In this document: piece after piece, positions 7,135-15,630 of the stretch
Layout: each line of letters starts with the position of its first letter
Numbering within the stretch: the first letter of the stretch is position 1
Origin: CABQCM01 sp965145485
Lineage (GTDB): Bacteria; Bacillota; Clostridia; Oscillospirales; Acutalibacteraceae
Direction of reading: 5' to 3'
Length of the DNA: 43,112 nt
NCBI GenBank assembly: GCA_965145485.1
Contig: CBCTCU010000025.1
Location: 1 to 43,112, forward strand
Translations under genes and position numbers: made by a program
The notes under the pieces: generated by a model
Told to the model about the DNA's origin: nothing
Database searches by the model: none
What the model saw: only the letters and a program-made list of their open reading frames with translations

Positions 7135-8277
7135 ATGACAAGCGGACAACAGCATCGCGCCTTTTGGGTGGAGACCCTGTGGAAGATCGTTGCCCCGGTG
7201 CTCGAAGCCGGCAGCCGGGGGAGGCTGCGCGCCGAGATGCCGGTGGAAGGGGCCGAGGTCACACGGCAGTGGTCCCACCTGGAGGCGGTTGGGCGTACCC
7301 TGTGTGGAATCGCCCCCTGGCTGGAGTGCCAGGGGCTGACCGGGGAGGAGGAGGCCCTGCGCCAGAGAGCGGCGCACATGGCGCGCGAAACCATCCGTTA
7401 CGGCGTGACGCCCGGCTCCCCCGACCATCACCCTTTTGACCGCTACATACAGCCGCTGGTCGACGCGGCCTTTTTGTGTCACGGCATTCTGCGCGCGCCG
7501 GGGGAGCTGTGGGAAAAGCTGGACGAGCCGACCCGCCGCAATCTGGTGGGCTGCATCAAGCAAACCCGCACCCGCAAGCCGGGGCGGTGCAACTGGCTTC
7601 TCTTTTCGGCCATGATGGAGGCTTTTCTCTGCATGGCCGGCGAGGACGACTGGGATCCCATGCGGGTGGATTACGCTCTGCGCGATCACATGGACTGGTA
7701 TTTTGGCGACGGGATTTACGGCGACGGGGCGGTCTGCCACTGCGATTATTACAACAGCTTTGTCATCCAGCCCATGCTGGTGGATGTGCTGCGGCAGGTG
7801 GGGGACCGCTCTCCCGACTGGGGGGAGCTGCGCGAGCGGGTCTACGCACGGGCGGCCCGTTACGGCCAGATCCTCGAGCGGATGATCGCGCCCGATGGAA
7901 GCTATCCGATCGTCGGCCGGTCGATCTGCTACCGGTTCGGCGCCTTTCAGATGCTGGCGCAAAACGCGCTGCAGGATAATCTCGGCCCGCTCGAGCCGGC
8001 GGCGGTGCGCTGCGCGTTAACGGCCGTCCTGCGCCGGGTGATGTCGTATGAGAATTTTGACGATAAGGGCTGGCTGCGCATCGGCGTGGCGGGCAGCCAG
8101 CCCTCGCTGGGGGAGGGCTATATCAGCACCGGCAGCCTCTATCTGTGTACGGCCGTCTTTTTGCCCCTGGGGCTGCCGCCCGAGCATCCCTTCTGGGCGG
8201 GGGAAGACAGGCCCTTTACCTCTCAGCGTATCTGGGCGGGGGAGGATCTGCCCGCCGATCATGCCATCGGGTGTTGA
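7135..8277 (+). CDS. DUF2264 domain protein (possible GH154-like glycoside hydrolase)
   Basis: 380 residues, cytoplasmic (no signal peptide), start supported by GGAAGGA about eight bases upstream. The sequence follows the DUF2264 pattern, an alpha/alpha-barrel-like enzyme: WSHLEAVGRTLCGIAPWLE near the N-terminus, FDRYIQPLVDAAFL, WLLFSAMMEA, DHMDWYFGDGIYGDGAVCH, YYNSFVIQPML and the end region EGYISTGSLYLCTAVFLPLGL. From memory, some DUF2264 proteins have been classed as beta-glucuronidases (GH154), so action on uronic-acid oligosaccharides is plausible but unproven. It stands alone: no transporter, regulator or other carbohydrate enzyme adjoins it. Confidence 0.82.
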   Translation: MTSGQQHRAFWVETLWKIVAPVLEAGSRGRLRAEMPVEGAEVTRQWSHLEAVGRTLCGIAPWLECQGLTGEEEALRQRAAHMARETIRYGVTPGSPDHHPFDRYIQPLVDAAFLCHGILRAPGELWEKLDEPTRRNLVGCIKQTRTRKPGRCNWLLFSAMMEAFLCMAGEDDWDPMRVDYALRDHMDWYFGDGIYGDGAVCHCDYYNSFVIQPMLVDVLRQVGDRSPDWGELRERVYARAARYGQILERMIAPDGSYPIVGRSICYRFGAFQMLAQNALQDNLGPLEPAAVRCALTAVLRRVMSYENFDDKGWLRIGVAGSQPSLGEGYISTGSLYLCTAVFLPLGLPPEHPFWAGEDRPFTSQRIWAGEDLPADHAIGC

Positions 8278-8886
8278 TCCTTAATTAGGCGCGTCCCGGC
8301 AACGCCGGCCTTACCGGGCTGTCGGAAAGTCTCGCAAGACGCAGGCAATGACTTTCGCTTGCAGCTTCTGCTCCGCTGCCCGTCAACGGGCGGGTAACAT
8401 TTTGGCAAAGCTTTCTGACAGAAGGGGGATCACGTTTGCTGCCCGTTTCGCCCGATGCCGATGAAAAAGCTGCTCGACGGCACGTCTCCACCGGCTGGGG
8501 CCGGGGGATTGAGCCGCCGAGAAGTCTGCGCCCGGCTGCCTCGATGCGGCCGGGCTTTGCCTGGGGGGATGGCTTCGCCACAGCGCCCATTTTGCTGCGC
8601 AAAGGGTTAAGCCGTCGCGGCGAATCTCTGTCGGGCTGGTGGAGGCGCAAGGAGGATCGTGAGATTCCTCATCACCGGCTATCCTTGATGGCAGCCTGTT
8701 GCCGGGGTGCGGGGCGGGGAAAGCCAGAAGATGTGGCTCTCCCCAGGCTCACCGCGCGCGTGGTCATTTGGGAGCCCATATCCTCGCTTTCGGGGGGGCG
8801 GCGATCCACGCAGCGCTGCATTCTCCCGCAGCCCGTTCCCTCAAAGACGAAAGGACACAGCGTGCGCTGTGTCCTTTTTCGATGGG
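8278..8886. other. Gap between convergent DUF2264 and bceB-like genes
   Basis: 609 bases, GC-rich, with no frame that looks like a protein and no recognisable RNA. The only clear element is the terminator at 8850-8879. Confidence 0.55.
8850..8879. terminator. Bidirectional terminator next to the Bce-type permease gene
   Basis: AAAGGACACAGCG-TG-CGCTGTGTCCTTT, a 13-base perfect stem, with TTTTTC on the plus strand and TTTCGTCTTTG on the minus strand. It begins about ten bases beyond the permease stop codon at 8887, so it chiefly ends the minus-strand transporter transcript. Confidence 0.85.
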
Positions 8887-10872
8887 CTAATCCTCTTTTT
8901 CGCTGACAATCCGGTAATAGACCCTGGCGGTCAGGGCGTAAACAATGGCGTAGATCACCGCAAAGACCAGGAAGGTGATGACACAGCCCCAGATAAAGAC
9001 CACGGTATTGGTCAGATTCAGCATTGCCATCAGCTTGGCGATGATGGGAAAGGCGAAAGCGACGTGGACGGCCGCGACGATCAGCGGCAGGAAAAAGACG
9101 GTCATCACCTGGCTGTGGATGGATTTTTTGACCTCCTCGCGGCTCATGCCCACCTTTTGCATGATGGTGAAGCGCTCCCGGTCATCGTACCCCTCGGAAA
9201 TCTGCTTGTAGTAGATGATCAGCACGGTGGCCATCATAAACATCAGGCCGATGAAGATGCCGATGAACATCAGGCTGCCGTACAGGACATAAAAGGAGTT
9301 TCGGGATTCGGCCGCCCCCTCGGCGTAGCCGTCAAACCCTTCGTCCTCCACCATCTGGGACAGGGCGCTGGTCAGCTCGATCTGGATGGATTCGTCCGCG
9401 TCGGTGTCAAAGCCATAGTAATAGTCGAGCTCGGGCGCCGGTGTGTCGGCAAACTCGCCGTAGATATCGGCGATGGCCTGCGCGTCGGGGGTGACGACAT
9501 AATAGGTGTTGATAATCATGGCCAGCTGGCTGAGGGCCACATCGATGTCATCGACGCGCTGCTTGATGGTGAACTGCCGGCTGCCAAAGGTAATCGTCTC
9601 CCCCGAAAGGCTGCCGTTGACGGTGCAAAGCAGCACCTCGTCGGGGGCGAGGGCGACCGACTTTCCGGTCATCTGGTTGTAATCCTCCAGCGGCATACAA
9701 AAGACGTTGGAATAGGACGCGGCGCTGTAAGCGTATTCCCCCGGCTGGACCGTAAAGCTTGCGCCCTGCTGAACGGTGGTCAACACCATCGAGCGGTTTT
9801 TGAGCACCGATTGAGGTTGCACGCCGTATTCCGCGCAGGCCTGTTCGATCAGGCGGCCGGCCTCTTCGGCCCGCTCGGCCGATACGTTGTCCAGCTCAAC
9901 GACGATGTTGCGCGGGTACCGGGTGCGGATGAGGTCGTCCATACCGGCGTAGAGCGATACGGTGGTTGAGAAAAGCACCAGCACGGCGGTGCACAAAATG
10001 CAGATGTTGGCCAGCCCCACGGCGTTTTGCTTCATGCGGTAGATCATGCCCGATATGGCGGTGAAGTGATTGGTTTTGTAGTAATACCGTTTGTTTTTCC
10101 GCAGCAGCTTGAGCAGGGCGATGCTGCCGGCGACAAAGAGGCAGTAGGTGCCGGCCACGACGAGCAGCACGGCGATAAAAAAGAGGAAAATCGCATCAAG
10201 GGGGGAGGCGGTGGTCAGCGAGATATAGTAGGCCACCCCCAGACAGATCAGGCCGATGATGGTCATGATCCACTTGGTTTTGGGCTCGCGCTCCCCGGCG
10301 CGCCCCGCGCGGATGAGCTCGATGGGGTTGGCCAGATGAATCTGGCGCAGGGTGTTCAGCCAGGTCAGCAGAAAAATCGCGCCGAACAGGACCAAAGTGA
10401 CCAGCAGGGCAGAGGGGGAAAATTCAAACTCGATCGTCACCGGGAAGTGCAGGAACCGGCACAGCACCAGAAAGACCAGCTTGGAGAGCACAATGCCGGT
10501 GGCGCAGCCCACCGCCAGCGTAATGAGGGCGACATACAACGTCTCAAAAAGCATCACGCGGGAGATGTGCCGTTTCTCCATGCCGAGGATGTTGTAAAGC
10601 CCAAATTCCTTTTTCCTGCGTTTGATGAGAAAGGAGTGGGTGTAAAACAGAAAAATAAACGAAAACACCCCGAGTACAATCGAGCCGTAGAAGAGCACCA
10701 CCGAAAGGTGTGACCCGCCGTAGCTTTCAAAAAGGCTTTGGCTGCGGCGCAGGGATTCCATGATGAGGAACATGGCGATCGAGCCGATGCAGGTGAGCAT
10801 ATAGGGGATATAGGTGCGGGCGTTTTTGCGGATGTTGGACGCGGCCAGGCCGGGATAAAACAGAGTTTTCAT
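8887..10872 (-). CDS. BceB-type ABC transporter permease (FtsX family)
   Basis: 661 residues from ATG at 10872. The frame is open upstream to 10983, but that part is arginine/alanine-rich and unlike the family, which starts like MKTLFYPGLAASNIRKNARTY. Ten membrane helices in the BceB arrangement: an N-terminal helix, FtsX-like three-helix blocks, and a large extracellular domain at roughly residues 300-530 between helices 7 and 8. Such permeases bind peptide antibiotics such as bacitracin complexes, pass the signal to the partner kinase and release the target. It lies 125 bases after the ATPase gene in the same transcript. The start region has only a weak ribosome binding site. Confidence 0.93.
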   Translation of the reverse strand: MKTLFYPGLAASNIRKNARTYIPYMLTCIGSIAMFLIMESLRRSQSLFESYGGSHLSVVLFYGSIVLGVFSFIFLFYTHSFLIKRRKKEFGLYNILGMEKRHISRVMLFETLYVALITLAVGCATGIVLSKLVFLVLCRFLHFPVTIEFEFSPSALLVTLVLFGAIFLLTWLNTLRQIHLANPIELIRAGRAGEREPKTKWIMTIIGLICLGVAYYISLTTASPLDAIFLFFIAVLLVVAGTYCLFVAGSIALLKLLRKNKRYYYKTNHFTAISGMIYRMKQNAVGLANICILCTAVLVLFSTTVSLYAGMDDLIRTRYPRNIVVELDNVSAERAEEAGRLIEQACAEYGVQPQSVLKNRSMVLTTVQQGASFTVQPGEYAYSAASYSNVFCMPLEDYNQMTGKSVALAPDEVLLCTVNGSLSGETITFGSRQFTIKQRVDDIDVALSQLAMIINTYYVVTPDAQAIADIYGEFADTPAPELDYYYGFDTDADESIQIELTSALSQMVEDEGFDGYAEGAAESRNSFYVLYGSLMFIGIFIGLMFMMATVLIIYYKQISEGYDDRERFTIMQKVGMSREEVKKSIHSQVMTVFFLPLIVAAVHVAFAFPIIAKLMAMLNLTNTVVFIWGCVITFLVFAVIYAIVYALTARVYYRIVSEKED

Positions 10873-10997
10873 CTCGGATGGAACAGCAGGCCGTCCTCCG
10901 GCGCCAATGGGGCTGCTTCCGGCGCGGCCGAAAGCCTCGGCTGCATACCGTGCCGGGGCACGATGGCGCGCGGCTAGCCCCAAAACGGGGAGGGAGG

Positions 10998-11765
10998 CTA
11001 GTTGTTCCGCTCACCTCCCGTCGCGATGGTGGTCAGGGTGTCGGAGATCTTTTTAAACAGTTCCTCCGACGACTGGTTGGCCCGGTAAATCTGATGGAAG
11101 ACCTCGCCGTCCTTGATAAAAAGCACCCTTTTGGCGTGGCTGGCCGCCTTGACGCTGTGGGTCACCATCAGGATGGTCTGCCCCTCGTCGTTGATCTCGC
11201 CAAACAGACGCAGCAGCGAATCGGTCGCGTGGGAGTCGAGCGCGCCGGTCGGCTCGTCGGCCAGAATGAGCTGCGGGCCGGTGATGAGGGCGCGGGCGAC
11301 GGCGGCGCGCTGCTTCTGCCCGCCCGAGACCTCGTAGGGGTATTTTTGCAGGATATCCTGGATGCCCAGCTTGCGGGCGATGGGGCGCAGCCGCTCCCCC
11401 ATTTCCAGAAAGGATTTCCCCGACAGCACGAGGGGGAGGAAAATATTGTCCTGCAGGGTAAAGGTGTCGAGGAGGTTAAAATCCTGAAAGACAAAGCCGA
11501 GATTCTTGCGGCGGAAGGAGGAGATTTCCTTTTCCTTGATCGAAACGATGCTCCTCCCGTTGAGAAGCACCTCCCCGCTCGTCGGCTTGTCGAGGGCGGC
11601 GAGGATGTTGAGCAGGGTCGTCTTGCCCGAGCCCGACTCGCCCATGATGGCAACGTATTCCCCCGGCTCGACCGAGAAGGATACGTTGGACAGCGCCCGC
11701 ACCTGGTTGCCGCCGAAACGGGTGGTGTAGACCTTTTTGAGGTTGTTGACTTCCAGCAGTGCCAT
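10998..11765 (-). CDS. BceA-type ABC transporter ATP-binding protein
   Basis: 255 residues from ATG at 11765 (MALLEVNNLKKVY); another ATG four codons upstream at 11777 is possible. Walker A MGESGSGKTT at residues 41-50, Q-loop Gln94, signature VSGGQ at 146-150, Walker B LILADE at 166-171, and a histidine switch in MVTHS. The insert-rich start RFGGNQVRALSNVSF matches Bce/MacB-type ATPases. It powers the permease encoded next. A long GC-rich open frame continues upstream to 12344 but overlaps the kinase gene and is not coding. The promoter and a likely response-regulator site lie in the 245 bases before it. Confidence 0.95.
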   Translation of the reverse strand: MALLEVNNLKKVYTTRFGGNQVRALSNVSFSVEPGEYVAIMGESGSGKTTLLNILAALDKPTSGEVLLNGRSIVSIKEKEISSFRRKNLGFVFQDFNLLDTFTLQDNIFLPLVLSGKSFLEMGERLRPIARKLGIQDILQKYPYEVSGGQKQRAAVARALITGPQLILADEPTGALDSHATDSLLRLFGEINDEGQTILMVTHSVKAASHAKRVLFIKDGEVFHQIYRANQSSEELFKKISDTLTTIATGGERNN

Positions 11766-11930
11766 ACGATAGACCATTCCTTTCCGGGAGGGCGCCAGCG
11801 CCGCGGCCGCCGGCGTCAAATGCGCCGCATTGCCCTGGCCGGCCGTTGGGGGCGGGATCGTCGCCCCTATAGCCCGCGCCTTTGCGAGACGGCGTGCGCT
11901 GGATGGGTCCCTCCGATTCGTTGTGCGTCC

Positions 11931-11939
11931 AGTATAGCA
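11931..11939 (-). promoter_or_regulatory. Extended -10 promoter of the Bce-type transporter genes
   Basis: Minus strand TGCTATACT (11939-11931): TG, one base, TATACT. The -35 region (GGCGGG) does not resemble consensus, as expected for a promoter that needs an activator. The start codon is about 165 bases downstream. Confidence 0.6.
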
Positions 11940-11969
11940 GGCCTCTCCCCCTACCCGCCATCGATCTGG

Positions 11970-12005
11970 CTTACAAAAAGCGGGGGAATCTTTCGTTTTT
12001 GTAAG
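11970..12005 (-). promoter_or_regulatory. Inverted repeat: candidate response-regulator operator of the Bce transporter
   Basis: CTTACAAAAA (11970-11979) and TTTTTGTAAG (11996-12005) are perfect inverted 10-mers separated by 16 bases, centred about 50 bases upstream of the -10 element. Known BceR-type regulators bind TNACA/TGTAA inverted half-sites, and both halves are present, though with wider spacing. It begins six bases after the kinase stop codon, so it could instead act as a weak terminator. Confidence 0.55.
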
Positions 12006-12010
12006 ACGGT

Positions 12011-13024
12011 CTACTCGGCCGAAAGATCCAGGGTTTCCAGGCCGATGCGCACGAGCGTCCCCTCGCCTACCTGGGATTCGATGGCGATGGTGTGGGAGAG
12101 CATGGTCAGGATGCGCTTGCACAGGTACAGGCCGATGCCGGTCGACTTTTTGTCGGTGCGGCCGTTGTAGCCGGTAAAGCCCTTTTCGCACACCCGGGGC
12201 AGGTCCTCGGGGGCGATGCCGATGCCGCTGTCGGCAATGAGCAGGGTTTTGGTCGGCGCGTCGAGCGAGATGGTCACCCGTCCGCCCGAGGGGGTGTATT
12301 TCAGCGCGTTGGAGAGCACCTGCTCGATGGCGAACATCAGCCATTTTTCGTCCGTGAGCACAAAGCAGTCCATCTCGTGATACTCCAGCCGGATTTTTTT
12401 GCGCACAAACTGCGCGGCGTATTTGCGCACCGCCTGGCGCACAATGCTGTCGAGCTGGTAAAGCTTGAGATAGAGGTCGCTTGAGCCCGCGTCCAGGCGC
12501 AGGTAGGACAGCACCATTTCCACATATTGCTCGATTTTAAACAGCTCGGATTTGAGCTCGGCACTGCGATCCCCCTCCTGCCCGTCGAGCAGCAGGTGCA
12601 TGGCGGCGATCGGGGTCTTGATCTGGTGCGCCCAGAGGGAATAGTAGTCGACCATGTCGCTGTGAAGGTTGTCGTATTGCGAGACGGTGCGCACCCTCTC
12701 GTCGTGCAGCGCGACGATCAGCTCGGTGTAGTCCCGTTCGGCGAGGTTGCGCGGCGGGGGCAGGGCCTCGATGCTCAGGGTGATTTCGGCGCGCAGCGCC
12801 TCCATTTTACGGTGGCGGCGTAGGTAGAGGGAGAAGTCAACCGCCAGGATGACCGCGCCGGCGAACAGGCACAGCGTCACGCCGTATTCAATCGGCTCGC
12901 CCGGCAAGCCGTATAGATAAAAGGAGACCGCAAACAGGCCCGTAAACAAAAGCAGCAGAAGGGCAATCCCCCGCCGCTGCTTGCCGTATTCCCATAAAAC
13001 CCGGGGAAAAGAGGTGCGTTTCAT
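12011..13024 (-). CDS. BceS-type intramembrane-sensing histidine kinase
   Basis: 337 residues. Two membrane helices at about 18-40 and 46-67 with almost no extracytoplasmic loop, typical of kinases that listen to a BceAB transporter instead of a ligand. DHp motif SLWAHQIKTPIA with phospho-acceptor His133; N-box VLSNALKYTPSGG near Asn238; G1 box DSGIGI; G2 box STGIGLYL. AAGGA lies a few bases before the ATG. It follows the response regulator gene after a 303-base gap made largely of a tandem duplication; in typical Bce modules the two genes nearly touch. It should phosphorylate the adjacent response regulator. Confidence 0.95.
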   Translation of the reverse strand: MKRTSFPRVLWEYGKQRRGIALLLLLFTGLFAVSFYLYGLPGEPIEYGVTLCLFAGAVILAVDFSLYLRRHRKMEALRAEITLSIEALPPPRNLAERDYTELIVALHDERVRTVSQYDNLHSDMVDYYSLWAHQIKTPIAAMHLLLDGQEGDRSAELKSELFKIEQYVEMVLSYLRLDAGSSDLYLKLYQLDSIVRQAVRKYAAQFVRKKIRLEYHEMDCFVLTDEKWLMFAIEQVLSNALKYTPSGGRVTISLDAPTKTLLIADSGIGIAPEDLPRVCEKGFTGYNGRTDKKSTGIGLYLCKRILTMLSHTIAIESQVGEGTLVRIGLETLDLSAE

Positions 13025-13327
13025 AGCGTCCTTATCCTTTCTTGCGCTTTTTGAAGGGTGTGCGCTGCCCTACAAATGCATTACCGCCGCAGGTCATGCT
13101 GCCGGGCGCGCCGTCGGCCGCCTGGCGGGGCGGTTTGCGCTGCCCGGGTATCATTCCACCAGATATCCTATCCCTTTTTTGGTCAGGATGAAATCGTGCA
13201 GCCCGACAGCGTCCAGCTTTTTTCGCAGCCGGTTGATGTTAATGCCCAGGGTGTTCTCATCCGCCGCAGGTCATGCTGCCGGGCGCGCCGTCGGCCGCCT
13301 GGCGGGGCGGTTTGCGCTGCCCGGGTA
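13025..13327. other. Gap between response regulator and kinase genes
   Basis: 303 bases between two genes that normally abut. It consists of copy 1 of the tandem duplication, the non-coding part of copy 2 and about 60 bases of kinase leader with its ribosome binding site. Confidence 0.8.
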
Positions 13328-13437
13328 TCATTCCACCAGATATCCTATCCCTTTTTTGGTCAGGATGAAATCGTGCAGCCCGGCGGCGTCCAGCTTTTTT
13401 CGCAGCCGGTTGATGTTGACGCTCAGGGTGTTCTCAT
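13084..13437. repeat. Tandem duplication, 2 x 177 bp, of the response-regulator 3' end
   Basis: Copy 1 at 13084-13260, copy 2 at 13261-13437, directly abutting. Copy 2 contains the last 36 codons of the response regulator gene plus 67 bases after its stop. The first 122 bases are identical. Five differences cluster in the coding half: copy 1 would read ENTLGINI...LDAVGL where the gene reads ENTLSVNI...LDAAGL. The unit equals 59 codons. Confidence 0.95.
13151..13258 (-). pseudogene. Orphan C-terminal fragment of a BceR-type response regulator
   Basis: The duplicated copy still encodes, without a stop until the normal one, a 35-residue end of an OmpR-type winged helix: DENTLGININRLRKKLDAVG and onward to GIGYLVE. 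It has no start codon or ribosome binding site of its own and lacks the receiver domain, so it is a gene fragment. Compared with the intact gene it has S-to-G, V-to-I and A-to-V changes. Confidence 0.8.
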
Positions 13438-14002
13438 CCACGTAGCAGTCGGTCTCCCACAGCTTGGTCATCAGGGTATCGCGGCTGACCGTTTTGCCTT
13501 TGTTGGACAACAAGGTCTGCAATATTTTATATTCGTTCTTGGTCAGTTCGACCCGCTCCCCCTGATAGGTGAGGGAGGCGTCGGCCGTATTCAAAATAGC
13601 GCCGCGATGCTCCATCAGCTCGACCTGACCGCCAAAGTCGTAGGCCCTGCGCAGCATGGCCTGCACCTTGGCCGTGAGCACGTCGAGGTCAAAAGGCTTG
13701 GCCACAAAATCATCCCCGCCCATGTTGACCGCCATGACGATATTCATGTTGTCCGAGGCGGAGGAGAGAAATAGAATGGGCACTTTGGAAACCTTGCGGA
13801 TTTCGCTGCACCAGTGGTAGCCGTTGTAAAAGGGCAGGATGATATCCAGAATGACCAACTGGGGATCAAACGCCACAAACTCTTGCAGCACATTTTGAAA
13901 ATTGGAGGCGCAGCGCGTCTGGCATCCCCACGAGCGGATGTGCCGCTCGATGGAGGAGGCGATGACCGCGTCATCCTCCACGATAAAGATGCGATAGGAC
14001 AT
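13328..14002 (-). CDS. BceR-type (OmpR family) response regulator
   Basis: 224 residues from ATG at 14002; the open frame upstream to 14422 is GC-rich noise. The receiver domain has the acidic pair Asp10/Asp11, phospho-acceptor Asp53 in LVILDIILP, the S/T switch in LFLSSASDN and the lysine of AKPFD. The C-terminal winged helix contains ELTKNEYKILQTLL, VSRDTLMTKLWETDCYVDENTL and the recognition helix NINRLRKKL. Partner of the kinase at 12011; likely activator of the transporter promoter at 11931-12005. The 3' end is involved in the tandem duplication. AAAGGGG lies about ten bases before the ATG. Confidence 0.95.
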   Translation of the reverse strand: MSYRIFIVEDDAVIASSIERHIRSWGCQTRCASNFQNVLQEFVAFDPQLVILDIILPFYNGYHWCSEIRKVSKVPILFLSSASDNMNIVMAVNMGGDDFVAKPFDLDVLTAKVQAMLRRAYDFGGQVELMEHRGAILNTADASLTYQGERVELTKNEYKILQTLLSNKGKTVSRDTLMTKLWETDCYVDENTLSVNINRLRKKLDAAGLHDFILTKKGIGYLVE

Positions 14003-14298
14003 GGGACGGTTTCCCCTTTCTGGCAGTTTGGCAGCCCGGGCGGGCTGGAAGATCGTCTGGGCAAAGCCGCCGGTAGGGCGGGAAGGATGCGTGACAGCGG
14101 TTGCCGGCACTTTAAGCGGCAGGGCCCAGGTATCGGGGACGCCGTCCCCCCCGTCGGCGTCGATCACCCGGCACCCGGGCAGCGAGACCGTGCCGGTGGC
14201 GGCCACCGTCCGGGATGACCGGCGCTGCGAAAGCGCTGGGCGCATTCCCCTCGAAGTGGGCCGGACAGGAGCTAGGGCATCCGCAAGCGCGGCGCTCA

Positions 14299-14949
14299 CT
14301 ACCCGGCGCAGATCAGCCGCGCGAGCTCGGGCATGCTGTCGGCGATGGCGTCGGCGCCATATTCGGTCAATTCCGCCCGGCCCCCATAGCCGAAGGAAAC
14401 CCCGATGCAATACACCCCGCACTCCTTTGCTCCAAGCAGGTCGTATTTGCGGTCGCCCACCATGACGGCATCGGCGGCGTCAACCCCGGCGTCGGCGAGA
14501 GCCTGGGCGATGATCTCGGCCTTGACGGCATGGCTTCCGTCCAGATTGCTTCCGCAGATATGGGCAAAGTAACCGTCTAAGCCGTAATTCTCTAATATTT
14601 GCCGGGCAAAGACCGTCGGCTTGGAGGTGGCGAGGGCCAGGGTTTTTCCTGCCCCGCGGCATTGGCGAAGCATGTCCTCCGTGCCGGGATACAGCCGGTT
14701 TTCCAAAATCCCGCGTTGGGTAAAATATTCCCGGTAATAGGCGATGGCCTGATCGGCGCGGGCCTCGTCAAAGCCATAGAAATCCATAAAGGAACTTTTG
14801 AGCGGGGGGCCGACGAAGCGATTCAGCCGTTGGGGATCGGTCTCCACAATGCCGAACCGGCGCAGGGCGTAAGCCGCCGAGTGGGTGACCCCCTCGCCCG
14901 AATCGGTCAGGGTGCCGTCAAGATCGAATAAAATCAAGTTCTGCTTCAT
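14299..14949 (-). CDS. HAD-superfamily phosphatase (phosphoglycolate phosphatase-like)
   Basis: 216 residues from ATG at 14949. Motif I LFDLDGTLTD with nucleophile Asp9 and acid/base Asp11, a four-helix C1 cap at about residues 17-85, motif II LATSK, and motif IV MVGDRKYDLLGA. This is HAD subfamily IA, a group annotated as phosphoglycolate phosphatase, beta-phosphoglucomutase-like or 5'-nucleotidase; the substrate cannot be read from sequence. It precedes the Bce-type response regulator on the same strand with a 296-base spacer, so co-transcription is possible but uncertain. A weak GGAAAGG ribosome binding site lies upstream. Confidence 0.9.
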   Translation of the reverse strand: MKQNLILFDLDGTLTDSGEGVTHSAAYALRRFGIVETDPQRLNRFVGPPLKSSFMDFYGFDEARADQAIAYYREYFTQRGILENRLYPGTEDMLRQCRGAGKTLALATSKPTVFARQILENYGLDGYFAHICGSNLDGSHAVKAEIIAQALADAGVDAADAVMVGDRKYDLLGAKECGVYCIGVSFGYGGRAELTEYGADAIADSMPELARLICAG

Positions 14950-15630
14950 ACAATAAGCGTCCGCCTTTCCAACAGCCGGTGCCAGTGGGCCGGCTGGATT
15001 GTGGGATGTCCGGCGCGTCAGGCCGCGCGATGCGGGCTGCACGGGCACACGGGCAGCCGCCGTGCACGGCAGCATCAGCGGAAAAAAACCGTTTGCGCCA
15101 CTATTTCAACCCATTATAGCCTACCACATCCGCAAAGGATAAGTCAACCCAATGCATCCATTGCTTTGCAGTTTTGTGAGGATGGCGCACCGGCTTACCC
15201 GCCATGAGAGGGGAGCGCTCAGCGCTGCGCCGGCATGGGAAAGGGCAAATGAGAAAGACTCGGCGCGAGGCGGTAAAGGCAGAAAGCGATCGGGCGGCTA
15301 TCCATGGCGGTAGGCGTCCCCTCATGCGCCGGCTATGCCAAAGCCAAGCTTCTGGTATGGCCGGGGACAGGGAAAAGCTTGGAAGGACAGGATTGGCATG
15401 CCGGTGGGGGAGGCCGAAAGAACATTCGCACTGCTTTTTTCTACGACTCGTTCCGGATTTTGTATCATCGCGTTAAGAAAAGGGGGTTTGGCAGCCTTTT
15501 CATTCTGCTTTGCTCGATGTATGGATGTAGCCCCTGAACCCTGCCCAGCCGGGCTGCGGTCATCTTGCCGCAATCTATCCATATAGCTTGAGGCCGGCGG
15601 CTTATGCCACCGGCCCCAAAAGATTCGGCG
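14950..15630. other. Gap between HAD phosphatase and small orphan gene
   Basis: 681 bases. I see the possible -10 box at 15113 and a GC-rich stem-loop at about 15592-15617 just after the orphan gene's stop codon, but no protein-coding frame or RNA gene that I can support. Confidence 0.5.
15113..15118 (-). promoter_or_regulatory. Possible -10 box upstream of the HAD phosphatase gene
   Basis: Minus strand TATAAT at 15118-15113. No good -35 at 17 bases; a TTGACT lies 23 bases upstream, too far for a normal promoter. About 165 bases before the start codon. Confidence 0.35.

Noticed and set aside
8707..9969. A 420-codon plus-strand frame opposite the Bce-type permease
   Set aside because: It overlaps a clear FtsX-type permease and has an antisense-like composition rich in H, D, G and Q.
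10873..10983. N-terminal extension of the Bce-type permease to a TTG at 10983
   Set aside because: The extra 37 residues are Arg/Ala/Gly-rich and unlike the family, whose members begin at the MKTLFYPGLA position.
11766..12344. N-terminal extension of the ABC ATPase and overlapping frame into the kinase gene
   Set aside because: The frame overlaps the kinase coding region and the promoter; the family starts at MALLEVNNLKKVY.
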